A stretch of 36,112 nucleotides of DNA from Cyanocohniella sp. LLY (GCA_022241785.1 JAKOMP010000006.1:93237-129348); one strand, 5' to 3'; numbered from the stretch's first letter, positions 8,428 through 17,331 are shown. Numbers and translations are program-made. The notes: generated by a model not told the origin, from the sequence alone.

Positions 8428-10248
8428 ATGGCAACATTTAAAGATATTATCAACTACTTTCGTCCTGATTGGAGGCTGAGTGTTGTCAGTATTGCAGCAT
8501 CCAGCATTTACGAAATTGTTGACTTGCTTGTTCCTTATGCGATTGGGCAGATTTTAAATGTTCTGTCTAATCAACCATTGGATAGGCCATTGCAAAGTGC
8601 GATCGCTAGCATAGGAGAATTGATCAATTACCCAGTAAATCAAACTTTATCTTTAGGTGTTTTACTAGGATTAATTTTTTTGGTGACAGTAGTTAAAGCA
8701 CCGACACAACCCTGGTTAACTAGTTGGTTCCATTGGGATATTGCCTTACGGGCGCGTCGAGATAAGAACCAAACAACCATAGCCAAAGTTCTCACACTGC
8801 CACTAGAATTTTATGATGAAAACAACCCCGGACGCATTTCTGGGCGAGTAGCTAGAGGTCTTGCGAACCATACTTGGACATATCCCGAAATTGCCGGACA
8901 GTTGATTCCTAAATTGGTGCGTGTGCTAGGAATTTTCGTGTTCATCCTGTTAATTGAGTGGCGAATTGCGATTTTATATTTGATTTCCTTTGTAGTTATC
9001 CTCAGCTTTACTTTGAAGACTTTGCGGCGGATCATTTGGCACGAAAGTCGCTTAGATAAATACATGGAAAATACCGAAAGTCGGACTTCGGAATTGATTA
9101 CAAATATCAAAACAGTCAAAGCATTTGCCACAGAAGCCAATGAACTAAAACGCCAACAGCAACGATTGGATCGTGAGTTCACAGTAGTAGATTATCGTAT
9201 CCACAAAGGTTATGTAAAACTTCTGACATGGCAAAAGGCTGTAATTCAGTTTTGTGTATTCACAATTTTGGGTTTAACTTTAGCAGCAACAGTAGATGGG
9301 AGGATTACTCTCGGTCACTTTGTCATGACTTTAACACTTTCTAGCATGGCTTATGCCGAACTAGAACCTATTAGTAACCTGGCAGAAGTTTTTGCCCGAC
9401 GCTATTCTTCGATGTTGCGGTTTCACGAATTTTTGCAAGAACCAATTGGCTCGGATTCAGTTGGTCTATTAGCAGCAGAAAACCAAACCACATCACCTTA
9501 TAAATTCACTGGCAAAATTGAGTTATCCCACGTCAGTTTTGGATATGATGACAGTCGTCAAGTTTTGCAAGATATCAACTTGTTGATTGAACCATACCAA
9601 ACAGTGGCATTAGTTGGGCGTTCCGGTTCTGGTAAGTCTACCTTAGTGAAACTGCTGCTGCGGTATTTTTCACCTCAAGAGGGTGAGATTTTGATTGATG
9701 GTCAAGATATTCGCACCTTGGATGTAGGTAAGTATAGGCGGAGGTTGGCGATCGTTCACCAAGAAGTAGACGTTTTCAACGGTACTGTATTGGATAACCT
9801 CACCTACGGTAGACCAAACGCCACTCTAGAACAAGTCAAGGAAGCCTGTAGAATTGCCAGAGTGGATGAAGTCATGGAACACCTACCACAAGGTTATTAC
9901 ACCGTTGTCGGGGAACGTGGCGTCAGGTTATCTGGCGGACAAAGGCAGCGTTTGGGAATTGCTAGGGCGTTGTTAGTTGAACCGGATGTACTAATTTTTG
10001 ACGAAGCTACCTCCAGCTTAGATTACGAATCTGAACGGGCAATTCAATTAGCCATGCGATCAATTCAAGGAACTTGCACCACTATCGTCATTGCCCACCG
10101 TTTAAGTACAATCCGGGAAGCCGATAAAATTGTGGTTCTCGATCAAGGAAGAATTGCCGAAGTGGGTAGTCATGATGAATTGTTGCGTCATCAAGGGATT
10201 TACCGTCGCTTGCACTCCCTACAAGAAACCGGAGAATTACTGAATTAG
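8428..10248 (+). CDS. ABC exporter, fused membrane and ATPase domains
   Basis: A half-transporter of 606 residues (from ATG 8428; an in-frame GTG at 8419 would add three). The N-terminal 330 residues form a six-helix type IV exporter domain. The C-terminal ATPase has Walker A VGRSGSGKSTLVKLLLRYF (about 397), a Q-loop at IVHQEVDVFNGTVLDNLTYG, the signature LSGGQRQRLGIARALL (about 500), Walker B VLIFDEATSSLD and the H-loop IVIAHRLSTI. It should work as a homodimer in the cytoplasmic membrane. The substrate cannot be read from sequence; lipid, peptide or drug export are all possible. It is monocistronic, followed by tRNAs. Confidence 0.93.
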   Translation: MATFKDIINYFRPDWRLSVVSIAASSIYEIVDLLVPYAIGQILNVLSNQPLDRPLQSAIASIGELINYPVNQTLSLGVLLGLIFLVTVVKAPTQPWLTSWFHWDIALRARRDKNQTTIAKVLTLPLEFYDENNPGRISGRVARGLANHTWTYPEIAGQLIPKLVRVLGIFVFILLIEWRIAILYLISFVVILSFTLKTLRRIIWHESRLDKYMENTESRTSELITNIKTVKAFATEANELKRQQQRLDREFTVVDYRIHKGYVKLLTWQKAVIQFCVFTILGLTLAATVDGRITLGHFVMTLTLSSMAYAELEPISNLAEVFARRYSSMLRFHEFLQEPIGSDSVGLLAAENQTTSPYKFTGKIELSHVSFGYDDSRQVLQDINLLIEPYQTVALVGRSGSGKSTLVKLLLRYFSPQEGEILIDGQDIRTLDVGKYRRRLAIVHQEVDVFNGTVLDNLTYGRPNATLEQVKEACRIARVDEVMEHLPQGYYTVVGERGVRLSGGQRQRLGIARALLVEPDVLIFDEATSSLDYESERAIQLAMRSIQGTCTTIVIAHRLSTIREADKIVVLDQGRIAEVGSHDELLRHQGIYRRLHSLQETGELLN

Positions 10249-10357
10249 GCATGGAAAACCGGGTTTTTTCATAAACCTGGTTTCCTGAAATTAAATATTT
10301 GTTAAACGCTTGCCAATTCTAAAACCTGGTGCTACTATTGATAATCGTGAGACAAAT

Positions 10358-10443
10358 GGGTCGGTGTCCGAGTGGTTAATGGAGACGGACTGTAAATCCG
10401 TTGGCTAGCGCCTACGCTGGTTCAAATCCAGCCCGGCCCACCA
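10358..10443 (+). tRNA. tRNA-Tyr (GTA)
   Basis: Acceptor GGGTCGG pairs with CCGGCCC, the anticodon loop CTGTAAA gives GTA, and the T arm is CTGGTTCAAATCCAG. The long variable arm (about TTGGCTAGCGCCTACG) is that of a class II tRNA. A 3' CCA (10441-10443) is encoded after discriminator A. Confidence 0.96.
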
Positions 10444-10450
10444 CTTCTAA

Positions 10451-10509
10451 AGTAGTGAGCTATAATCGCTGAGTGACTGGTGAGTTCACAGCTTTATAGC
10501 TCATCACTT
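10451..10509. repeat. Long hairpin between tRNA-Tyr and tRNA-Thr
   Basis: TGAGCTATAA (10456-10465) is exactly complementary to TTATAGCTCA (10494-10503), with partly paired extensions AGTAG/TCACTT. The 28-base loop contains GAGTGACTGGTGAGTTCACAG, itself partly self-complementary. It could be a processing structure, a terminator for tRNA-Tyr without a T run, or a dispersed palindrome. Confidence 0.75.
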
Positions 10510-10529
10510 CAAAATCAATTTTCCTTTTT

Positions 10530-10601
10530 GCCCGTGTGGCTCAGTGGTAGAGCACACCCTTGGTAAGGGTGAGGTCACGAGTTCAATCCTCGTCACGGGC
10601 T
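10530..10601 (+). tRNA. tRNA-Thr (GGT)
   Basis: Acceptor GCCCGTG pairs with CACGGGC, the D arm is GCTCAGTGGTAGAGC, the anticodon loop TTGGTAA reads GGT, and the T arm is CGAGTTCAATCCTCG. CCA is not encoded (discriminator T, then TAT). It lies 86 bp after tRNA-Tyr. Confidence 0.97.
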
Positions 10602-10624
10602 TATTATGAATCCTTTAAAATATC

Positions 10625-10846
10625 TACTTAGGGCTTGCTGAGTAAAGCTAGAACCTCCTCTCAATAAGGGTTTCGCGGATTTTGGAAATAAAAAAGTGCA
10701 AGGTTATGGCATTTAGAGCCTCAAAATCCTTGTATTTCTATGGAAAATCAGGGGGTGAATTTGGAAACCAATCTCCCAAACCACCATTTTTCGCACTGTG
10801 TGGCATCTAGGTTCGCTTTGGGTACTTTTTCAGCAAACCCTACTTA
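10625..10846. mobile_element. MITE-like non-autonomous element with 6-bp target duplication
   Basis: The element 10631-10840 (210 bp) is bounded by inverted ends GGGCTTGCTGA (10631-10641) and TCAGCAAACCC (10830-10840), matching at 10 of 11 positions. It is flanked by exact direct repeats TACTTA (10625-10630 and 10841-10846). It contains no convincing ORF. This is the structure of a miniature inverted-repeat element mobilised by a transposase elsewhere; the parental IS family cannot be named from this window. Its last base forms part of the TAG stop codon of the convergent ABC exporter gene. The original target would have read the same stop, so the insertion is coding-neutral. Confidence 0.85.
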
Positions 10847-12627
10847 ATTATTAAGGCTTGGAGATGAGCATACCTTCCCTTATTTGCTAAAAGTTCTGGA
10901 TGATTTCCCATCTCGGCGATCGCACCTTTTTCTAAGACGACAATTTGGTCAGCAGTTTGAATTGTGGAGAGGCGATGAGCAATTACTAAACTGGTGCGTC
11001 CTTGTAATAATGTTTTTAAAGCATCTTGAATGAAAGCTTCTGATTCTGTATCTAAGGAAGATGTAGCTTCATCGAGAATCAGAAATTGGGGATTTTTTAC
11101 CAAAGCCCTGGCTATGGCTAATCTTTGTCTTTGTCCTCCAGATAGCTTCACACCACGTTCCCCAATCATCGTATCGTAGCCTTGGAGAAATTCTAAAATA
11201 AATTCGTGAGCATGGGAAGCTTGGGCAGCAGCAACAATTTCCGCCTCTGTTACCCCTGGTTTACCGTAGGCGATATTTTCGCGGATAGTACCGTGTAAAA
11301 GTAAAGTTTCTTGGGAAACGATACCCAATTGACTGCGTAAAGATTTCAGGGTGACATCCCGCAAATCGTAACCATCAACCGTAATCCGTCCCTTTTGGGG
11401 ATCGTAAAATCTGGCTGCTAAGTTAGCGATAGTGCTTTTACCTGCACCAGAAGAACCCACTAAGGCTAAAGTCGTCCCGGCTGGAATCTCTAAACTAAAA
11501 GCTTTCAGGACTGGTTCATTGGTATCATAGCCAAAGGTGATATTTTCAAAGCAGAAGTTTCCTTTAATATTAGGAAGTGCGATCGCCTCTGGTTTTTCCA
11601 TCACTTCTGGTTCAGTATCCAAAGTTGCAAAAATACGTTCACAAGCCGTTGCAGCTTTTTGAATCACATTTAAGAGACGGCTAAATTTTTTCGCTGGTTG
11701 ATTGATGATATTTAGATAAGCTACAAAAGCCGCTAACTCGCCAATACTCAACCGATGTTGTATTACCTCCCAAGAACCATAAACCATAACAATGGCTAAT
11801 CCTAGATGATTCATCAAGTCGATAACAGGTGAAAATACAGACCACAACTGCACCACCCGCAAATTAGCTGCCATATTTTCACGATTGCGTTCCGAAAATC
11901 GGTCAACTTCGTAACCTTCATTGGCACAGGCTTTAATTACTTTAATATTAGAAAAAGTCTCTTGTAGGTGATTATTAATCTCTGCGCCTTGTCGTTGCAC
12001 ATCTCGATAAGCACCCCGCATCCGCGTACCAAACAACTGAGTTAAATAAATCATCAGAGGTAAGGTAGCCAAAACCATACAGGTGAGTTGCCAATCTGCG
12101 TAAAGAAGATAACTAACAACCGCAAAAAAGGCAAAAGTATCAGCAATAATTTCTGCCACATCTGAAATAATCAGGTTTTGTAGAGAGTCCACATCCTGAG
12201 TCACCCTAGCCATTAATGCGCCGGTGCGGTTATTTTCGTAGTAGCTTAAAGAGAGTTTTTGTAAATGTTCATAGAGAACATGGCGGATAGTGTAAATTGT
12301 TTTCTGTCCTACCAAAGCCATTGTATAGCTACGGGCATAATTCAGGGTTCCTAATAATAAGGCAATCCCAATAATTGCTACACCCACCCAAGGTAATTGA
12401 TTAAATTTTTGCTGAGGAATCAATACATCAATTGTATAGCGGGTAATTTGGGGGATGAGTACCTGGAGGAAGGAAAGACCTACAATGGTACTTAAGCCGG
12501 CAATTAATGGTAGTTTATGTTGCCAAATATAAGTAAATAAGCGTTTAAATAAGACGAAGACAGGAGTTTTGGTAATTAATTGGTCGGGGTTACTTTCAGC
12601 AACCTTACGAATCATGTTTGCTTGCAT
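10840..12627 (-). CDS. ABC exporter (MsbA/multidrug type), fused membrane and ATPase domains
   Basis: A 595-residue half-transporter. Six membrane helices occupy about residues 35-330, with the usual SLSYYENNRTGALMARVTQD coupling region near 125. The ATPase has Walker A VGSSGAGKSTIANLAARFY (about 390), Q-loop SQETLLLHGTIRENIAYG, signature LSGGQRQRLAIARALV (about 495), Walker B FLILDEATSSLD and H-loop VIAHRLSTI. It should be an active homodimeric exporter. It starts 79 bp after the stop of the ATPase-less paralog pair in the same direction, so the three may form one transcript and this protein is the obvious ATPase-bearing candidate partner. The stop codon lies at the edge of the MITE-like element. 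Confidence 0.94.
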   Translation of the reverse strand: MQANMIRKVAESNPDQLITKTPVFVLFKRLFTYIWQHKLPLIAGLSTIVGLSFLQVLIPQITRYTIDVLIPQQKFNQLPWVGVAIIGIALLLGTLNYARSYTMALVGQKTIYTIRHVLYEHLQKLSLSYYENNRTGALMARVTQDVDSLQNLIISDVAEIIADTFAFFAVVSYLLYADWQLTCMVLATLPLMIYLTQLFGTRMRGAYRDVQRQGAEINNHLQETFSNIKVIKACANEGYEVDRFSERNRENMAANLRVVQLWSVFSPVIDLMNHLGLAIVMVYGSWEVIQHRLSIGELAAFVAYLNIINQPAKKFSRLLNVIQKAATACERIFATLDTEPEVMEKPEAIALPNIKGNFCFENITFGYDTNEPVLKAFSLEIPAGTTLALVGSSGAGKSTIANLAARFYDPQKGRITVDGYDLRDVTLKSLRSQLGIVSQETLLLHGTIRENIAYGKPGVTEAEIVAAAQASHAHEFILEFLQGYDTMIGERGVKLSGGQRQRLAIARALVKNPQFLILDEATSSLDTESEAFIQDALKTLLQGRTSLVIAHRLSTIQTADQIVVLEKGAIAEMGNHPELLANKGRYAHLQALIIK

Positions 12628-12705
12628 ATTAGTTAATTTCTGTTTTTTAAATGCATTCGCCGTTAGGCGTTCCCGGAGGATAGGTACGCGGAGTTTTTTT
12701 GAGGA

Positions 12706-13644
12706 TTAAGATTTGGTTTCAGGTTGGAGTATACGTAATAATGCAGGATAGGCTTCTCTTCCTTTGTTGTATACTTTGCCAATTTGTCCGATGGGTTTTG
12801 ATAAAAGATTTAGATTTACTGCGAATAAAGCTAGGTCGCCTGCTTCTATTTGGCGGGGTAGCAAACCAAAATCAAAAATAGAAGCCAAAATAATTAATAG
12901 TAATAAACCTACCCAAGTGAGTAAATCAATAATTACTTCTGCACCTTTTTTGACAAATTCTAATCGAATAGTTTGTTTAAAGAAGGATTCTTGATGAGCA
13001 AATAATTCTAGTTTTTGATTGTCTGAAGTCGATGAAGCAATTTTTCCCTGTAAATAAAGTAATTCCTGGCTAATTTTTTGAATAAAGCGACCAAAAACAA
13101 AGACAATTAAAATCGGTGGTAAAACAGCAAATATTAACGCAGGTAACCATTCTGGGGCTAAAGTTAATTGCCAAACTACAACTGATATTGTCCCTGTGAT
13201 GATTTGCCAAGCATCTTTATAGAGAATATCCATTCCTTGTTTAGCTTGGTCGGAATCATATAAAATTCGAGAAATATCTTCTCCACCTAAGTCTTGCGGT
13301 TGACGTTGCAAATAAGTCCGCTGTAGCTCAATCATTAAGCGTAAATCATAAATTTTGTTCAGAATCTTGTCCCCAAATTTGAGGATTCCTAATCCCATTA
13401 ACACCCCAGTAAAAATCATAACATCATTCATCAAAGTTGCATTCAGAACAGTTTCGCGCGATTTTAATTGATCAACAAATGTTTTGCCTATCCAAGCCAA
13501 ACTCGGTTCAAAGGCTACGCTTAAAACTGTGGAGATAATCGAAGCTGCTAACCAAAAAGGATGCAGTAGTAGTACTTGCACCATATCTTTACATAAAGTA
13601 ATTAGATGCTTTCCTGGGATTTTTTTTGGTTTAAATTTGAGCAT
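12706..13644 (-). CDS. ABC-exporter-like membrane domain without ATPase (copy 2)
   Basis: A 312-residue membrane protein. It begins with HPFWLAASIISTVLSVAFEP then SLAWIGKTFVDQL (TM1), a second helix at MIFTGVLMGLGIL, a long cytoplasmic helix region with IYDLRLMIELQRTYL and LYDSDQAKQGMDILYKDAW, TM3-4 around VVVWQLTLAPEWLPALIFAV, and TM5-6 at LLTWVGLLLLIILASIFDFG and AGDLALFAVNLNLLSKP. It ends with ALLRILQPETKS, just where the linker to an ATPase would begin in a normal exporter; no Walker or signature motifs follow in any frame. It overlaps the end of copy 1 by 14 bp, indicating translational coupling. It is probably an ABC type IV permease subunit, but the ATPase partner is unproven. Confidence 0.82.
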   Translation of the reverse strand: MLKFKPKKIPGKHLITLCKDMVQVLLLHPFWLAASIISTVLSVAFEPSLAWIGKTFVDQLKSRETVLNATLMNDVMIFTGVLMGLGILKFGDKILNKIYDLRLMIELQRTYLQRQPQDLGGEDISRILYDSDQAKQGMDILYKDAWQIITGTISVVVWQLTLAPEWLPALIFAVLPPILIVFVFGRFIQKISQELLYLQGKIASSTSDNQKLELFAHQESFFKQTIRLEFVKKGAEVIIDLLTWVGLLLLIILASIFDFGLLPRQIEAGDLALFAVNLNLLSKPIGQIGKVYNKGREAYPALLRILQPETKS

Positions 13645-14593
13645 TTGGCGTTGAGAAATCAGATGGTTGTAGGACTCTCACAACTGCTGGATAGGATTCT
13701 CGACCTTTGTTATACACTTTGACAATTTCTCCTAAAGGCTTCGCTAGTAAGTTTAAATTTACTGCAAATAGTGCCAAATCTCCAGCTTGAATATTACGAG
13801 GAAGTATACCGACATCAAAAACCAGTGCTAACATCACCAGGAATAATAAACCAATCCATGTGAGTAATTCCATTAGCACTTCTGCTCCAGATTTAAAAAA
13901 TTCTAAGCGGACAGAATGACGAAAAAAATCTTCTTGATGGGTGAAAAGTTCTAATATTTTCTTTCTGTCAGTGGAGTTAGCAATTTTACCTTGTAGTCCG
14001 AGGATTTCTTTACTAGCTCCTTGAATTAGGCGACCGAAGGTAAATACTAAAAACAAAGGTGGAATGACGGTTAAAAACAAAGCAGGTAGCCAATTAGGAG
14101 CTAATGTTAATTGCCAAACCACTACAGAAACTGTTTGTGAAACTATCTTCCAAGAATCTTTGTAGAGAATATCTAATCCTTTCTTTGCCTGTTCACAATC
14201 ATAAAGAAGCCGCGATACATCTTCTCTGCCACGTTCTTTGCCTCTTAGTTCTAGATAAGCTCTTTGTAATCCAATAATTAATCGGCTTTCGTAGATTTTG
14301 TTGATGATTTGGTTACCAAATTTAGTCACTCCTAAACCGAAAATCAAGCCACCAAATACTAAAGCATACTCCATTAATGACGAACCAAGGGTATCGCTAT
14401 CAGTTTGTAATTGTTCGACAAAGGTTTTACCAATCCAAGCTAAACTAGGTTCTAAAGCAGCATGAACAATTGTGGAAATAATGGAGGCAGCTAACCAGAA
14501 AGGATAACTAAAAATTACTAGCAAGATATTTCTAGTTAAACTTAGCCAAGTATTTTCTCCCAAAATTAAATGTTGCTTGCCAAACTTGTTCAT
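13631..14593 (-). CDS. ABC-exporter-like membrane domain without ATPase (copy 1)
   Basis: A 320-residue protein clearly paralogous to the gene that follows it: YPFWLAASIISTIVHAALEP then SLAWIGKTFVEQL, IYESRLIIGLQRAYLELRGK, LYDCEQAKKGLDILYKDSW, VVVWQLTLAPNWLPALFLTV, AGDLALFAVNLNLLAKP, ending AVVRVLQPSDFSTPNAQI. The whole six-helix permease fold is retained and the protein stops where an ATPase domain normally follows. The shared boundaries argue for a stable family rather than two independent truncations. The pair could form a heterodimeric channel or permease. It lies 278 bp downstream of the TonB-dependent receptor gene. Confidence 0.82.
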   Translation of the reverse strand: MNKFGKQHLILGENTWLSLTRNILLVIFSYPFWLAASIISTIVHAALEPSLAWIGKTFVEQLQTDSDTLGSSLMEYALVFGGLIFGLGVTKFGNQIINKIYESRLIIGLQRAYLELRGKERGREDVSRLLYDCEQAKKGLDILYKDSWKIVSQTVSVVVWQLTLAPNWLPALFLTVIPPLFLVFTFGRLIQGASKEILGLQGKIANSTDRKKILELFTHQEDFFRHSVRLEFFKSGAEVLMELLTWIGLLFLVMLALVFDVGILPRNIQAGDLALFAVNLNLLAKPLGEIVKVYNKGRESYPAVVRVLQPSDFSTPNAQI

Positions 14594-14871
14594 TTTCTTT
14601 GTATCTTTGCTTGAAAAAAGTAGGTTGGGTTAAGCGCAGCGCAACCCAACATGGATCTTGAAAGCCTAACCGATATCTTGGTGTTGGGTTTCTTTACGTC
14701 AAACGCCACTTCACTCAAGTCGGGAAACCCGCCCACGTGAGTGGCTCCCCAACCTACTGATCTTTGTATCTTTGCGCCTTTGCGTGAGAAACGTAGGTTG
14801 AGTTAAGCACAAAACAACCCAACTAAGCTTTGATATGTTGGTTGTTATTCCCCAATCCCTAGTCCCCAGAT
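14594..14871. repeat. Intergenic dispersed palindromic repeats (GTAGGTTGGGTT type)
   Basis: GTTGGGTT (14624-14631) pairs with AACCCAAC (14643-14650) around AAGCGCAGCGC. A degenerate second copy (GTAGGTTGAGTTAAGCAC, then CAACCCAAC) lies at about 14792-14824. Both copies are preceded by CTTTGTATCTTTGC, so the segment seems to have been duplicated. Between them is CGGGAAACCCGCCCACG. No gene is visible. One of the hairpins may terminate transcription from the receptor gene. Confidence 0.75.
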
Positions 14872-17256
14872 TTAAAAGTTCCAAGAAAAGTTAAAACCAT
14901 AGATAGCCGGCGCACTTTGTAAATCAACAAGTTCGTTAACAAAATTATTTTGTTGGTCAAATCTTGTGTTTATTCTGTCACTATTAATGCCTCCGATATT
15001 GCGTCCATAAAAACGGAGATTGAGATTTTCTTGTAACTGAAAAGCAACAAAAGCATTGAGACTGGAAATTGATCTCGTGATTCGGCGTTGAGTATCTGTA
15101 CCTGCGAGTTGTTCAAACTCAATTTGCGGGGTAAAGTTATAGTTCACGCCCAAGGTCATATTCCACTCAGGGATGGCGTAATCAAATCCCAAATTCATCA
15201 CATAGTTTGGTTGTTCGTTAAAAGGACGCGATTCACCCGTAAAGCTATCTTGTATTTGGGAACCCAAGAGGGAAAAGTTACTGGAAAGGTCAAGATTAGG
15301 TATGCCAATAAATGCCATAGAACTTTTGACATCGAGTTCTACACCGTAAGCTTTGCCATAGCCAATGTTGATAGGTTGTTGTCGGAAACGGTTAGTATTT
15401 GGATCTTGTGTAATTTGCGTTTCAATTAAGTTGTCAATGAAACGGATAAAACCATTGATACCAATTACACCAGTGTTATTACCAAATGTTTGTTCTACGC
15501 CAGCATCAACACCCCAAGCAATTTCTGGCTGAAGTTCTGGATTTCCAAACTCATCAGGTTGATTGATGTTGCCATTTCGCTGATTGACAAAGGGAATTAA
15601 ATTGTTAAACGCCGGACGGCTGATAGTTCTGGCTACACCAAGGCGAAAATTAGTGTTGGGGGTGACGCGATACCGATAGCTAAGGGAAGGATTTAATTCT
15701 GTATTTGAGTTACTGATGTTTACGCCGTCGCTAGAGGTGGCATTACTGGTAATATTTTCTAGGCGCAGACCTGCTGTGAGTAGGTGATTCGGTGAAAGTG
15801 TAATTTCATCTTGCAGATAAAAGCTGAGTAGTTGTTCACTTAATTCATAGTTGGCTTTCACATCCACTCTATCGGCGAAACCTGCATCCCTATCTCGAAA
15901 ACTACCTTCAAAACCAGCACGCAAGCGATGATTTTCACCCAGTAAAAAGTTAAACCCCAGGGTTGCTAACCATTCTTGTTCGTTAGTATTACGAATTTCG
16001 TTGCTGGTGTTTATGTTAGGTGAACCAATTGGCCGAGGGGCATTTTCAGGCGTATTATCAAAGTTTTGGTCAGTGATAATGTTGGTTTCAGTTTTATCTT
16101 GGGTGTATTCTAATTTTTGAAAAAGTAATCCCAAATTCATTTGGGCGTTGGGATTAAATTCGTGTTCCCAAACTCCACTCATGCGCCAAGTGAAATCCCT
16201 AAATGACTCTTGAACTGCGTTTTCACGTTCCCGGATGCGCTGGAGTCTTCCGTTACCAAAAAAGTTAGTGCTGTTGATGTTACGTTCTACATCGCGGGTG
16301 GTATTGGTGAGAAATAACAGTGGTTCTACACGTAAGACATCTTTCGGGGAAAGTTGCCACCGGAATCGGGGTGCAAAGCTATAATCTACGAAATATTTGA
16401 GGTCATCTTCAATATCTGTTTCTGTGATGACACCATTAGCATCTGTGGTTTGACGGTCTTTGAATTTCTCGGAACCTCGCGTGAGAAAACCTGCACTGAT
16501 TTGATAGCTAAAGTCTCCCTGTCTTTGTCCATAAAGTAAGTTGAGATTACCTAAAGTTTGCCTATCTTCAAGGAAACTCACCCCCGCATCTAAAACACCA
16601 ATAGGGCGATCTGGTTGTTTGAGAACAATATTAATAGTTCCCGCCACACCTTGGGAATTTTGCCCAGCTGTTGGGGTACGAATAATTTCAATCCGTTCAA
16701 TAGCACTAGCCGGAATGCGGTTAACTTCTACTTGGCGATTGTCACGGCTATCAGGAAGTTGCTGACCATCAATTAAAATTTGCGTAAATCCTGGGCTGAA
16801 ACCACGCAGTCTAACATCCCGATTTTCATCAAAGGGGCCTGTAATCACTACTCCCGGTAATCGGCGCAAGACATCTCCTGCTGTACCATCATTAAATCGC
16901 TCAATTTCTTGGCGGTCAATGATGATTACCTGATTGGGTGTATCCAAACGTTGTTGGATAGGGTTGTCGCTTTCTCCTGTTATCAGAAGTTCTATGTCTG
17001 ATTCGGTTTCTTCCTCTTCTTCCTCTTCTTCCTCTTCTTCTTCAGAAGGTGGAATTTGGGCAGATGTGGAATTACTTTGTTTCAAAGCATCAGCACCATG
17101 AGAATTGTTAGTCCATTCAGACAAGGGTAGCGGTTGTTGGATCAGGTTTTCTACAGAAGCAACACTGGGAAAAGTTTGGGCATTTCCTGGTTGAGATAAT
17201 ATCCCCAGGATTATGGTTGTCAAACTTAGGTAGAAAATGGATGTTGATTGCTTCAT
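14872..17256 (-). CDS. TonB-dependent outer-membrane receptor
   Basis: A 794-residue protein. A signal peptide (1-26, ending GNAQ) is followed by a linker with twelve consecutive Glu (72-83), a TonB-box-like DIELLITGE (87-95), and the plug domain with QVIIIDRQEIERFNDGTAGD, LRRLPGVVITGP, VRLRGFSPGFTQILIDGQQL and the IERIEIIRTPTAGQ motif. A 22-strand barrel ends in GFNFSWNF with C-terminal Phe. Energised uptake of an iron complex or another metal chelate is inferred from the family and from the FTR1 permease gene just upstream. It lacks the AMIN domain seen in some cyanobacterial receptors. It starts 71 bp downstream of the FTR1 stop, probably in the same unit. Confidence 0.93.
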   Translation of the reverse strand: MKQSTSIFYLSLTTIILGILSQPGNAQTFPSVASVENLIQQPLPLSEWTNNSHGADALKQSNSTSAQIPPSEEEEEEEEEEEETESDIELLITGESDNPIQQRLDTPNQVIIIDRQEIERFNDGTAGDVLRRLPGVVITGPFDENRDVRLRGFSPGFTQILIDGQQLPDSRDNRQVEVNRIPASAIERIEIIRTPTAGQNSQGVAGTINIVLKQPDRPIGVLDAGVSFLEDRQTLGNLNLLYGQRQGDFSYQISAGFLTRGSEKFKDRQTTDANGVITETDIEDDLKYFVDYSFAPRFRWQLSPKDVLRVEPLLFLTNTTRDVERNINSTNFFGNGRLQRIRERENAVQESFRDFTWRMSGVWEHEFNPNAQMNLGLLFQKLEYTQDKTETNIITDQNFDNTPENAPRPIGSPNINTSNEIRNTNEQEWLATLGFNFLLGENHRLRAGFEGSFRDRDAGFADRVDVKANYELSEQLLSFYLQDEITLSPNHLLTAGLRLENITSNATSSDGVNISNSNTELNPSLSYRYRVTPNTNFRLGVARTISRPAFNNLIPFVNQRNGNINQPDEFGNPELQPEIAWGVDAGVEQTFGNNTGVIGINGFIRFIDNLIETQITQDPNTNRFRQQPINIGYGKAYGVELDVKSSMAFIGIPNLDLSSNFSLLGSQIQDSFTGESRPFNEQPNYVMNLGFDYAIPEWNMTLGVNYNFTPQIEFEQLAGTDTQRRITRSISSLNAFVAFQLQENLNLRFYGRNIGGINSDRINTRFDQQNNFVNELVDLQSAPAIYGFNFSWNF

Positions 17257-17312
17257 GGTCTTGCACTCCTTGGGATGTCATGATTAAACAGTCCCCCTCT
17301 GTGAATTTAAGG

Positions 17313-17331
17313 ATCAGTTATCAGTTATCAG
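17313..17331. repeat. ATCAGTT tandem repeat at the FTR1 stop
   Basis: ATCAGTT repeated twice plus ATCAG. The TGA stop of the permease gene (17328-17330) lies inside it. The last coding bases (SKVNSKQLSKT) look like the TCAAAAGTCAACAGT-type spacer repeats common in Nostoc genomes. Confidence 0.65.
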
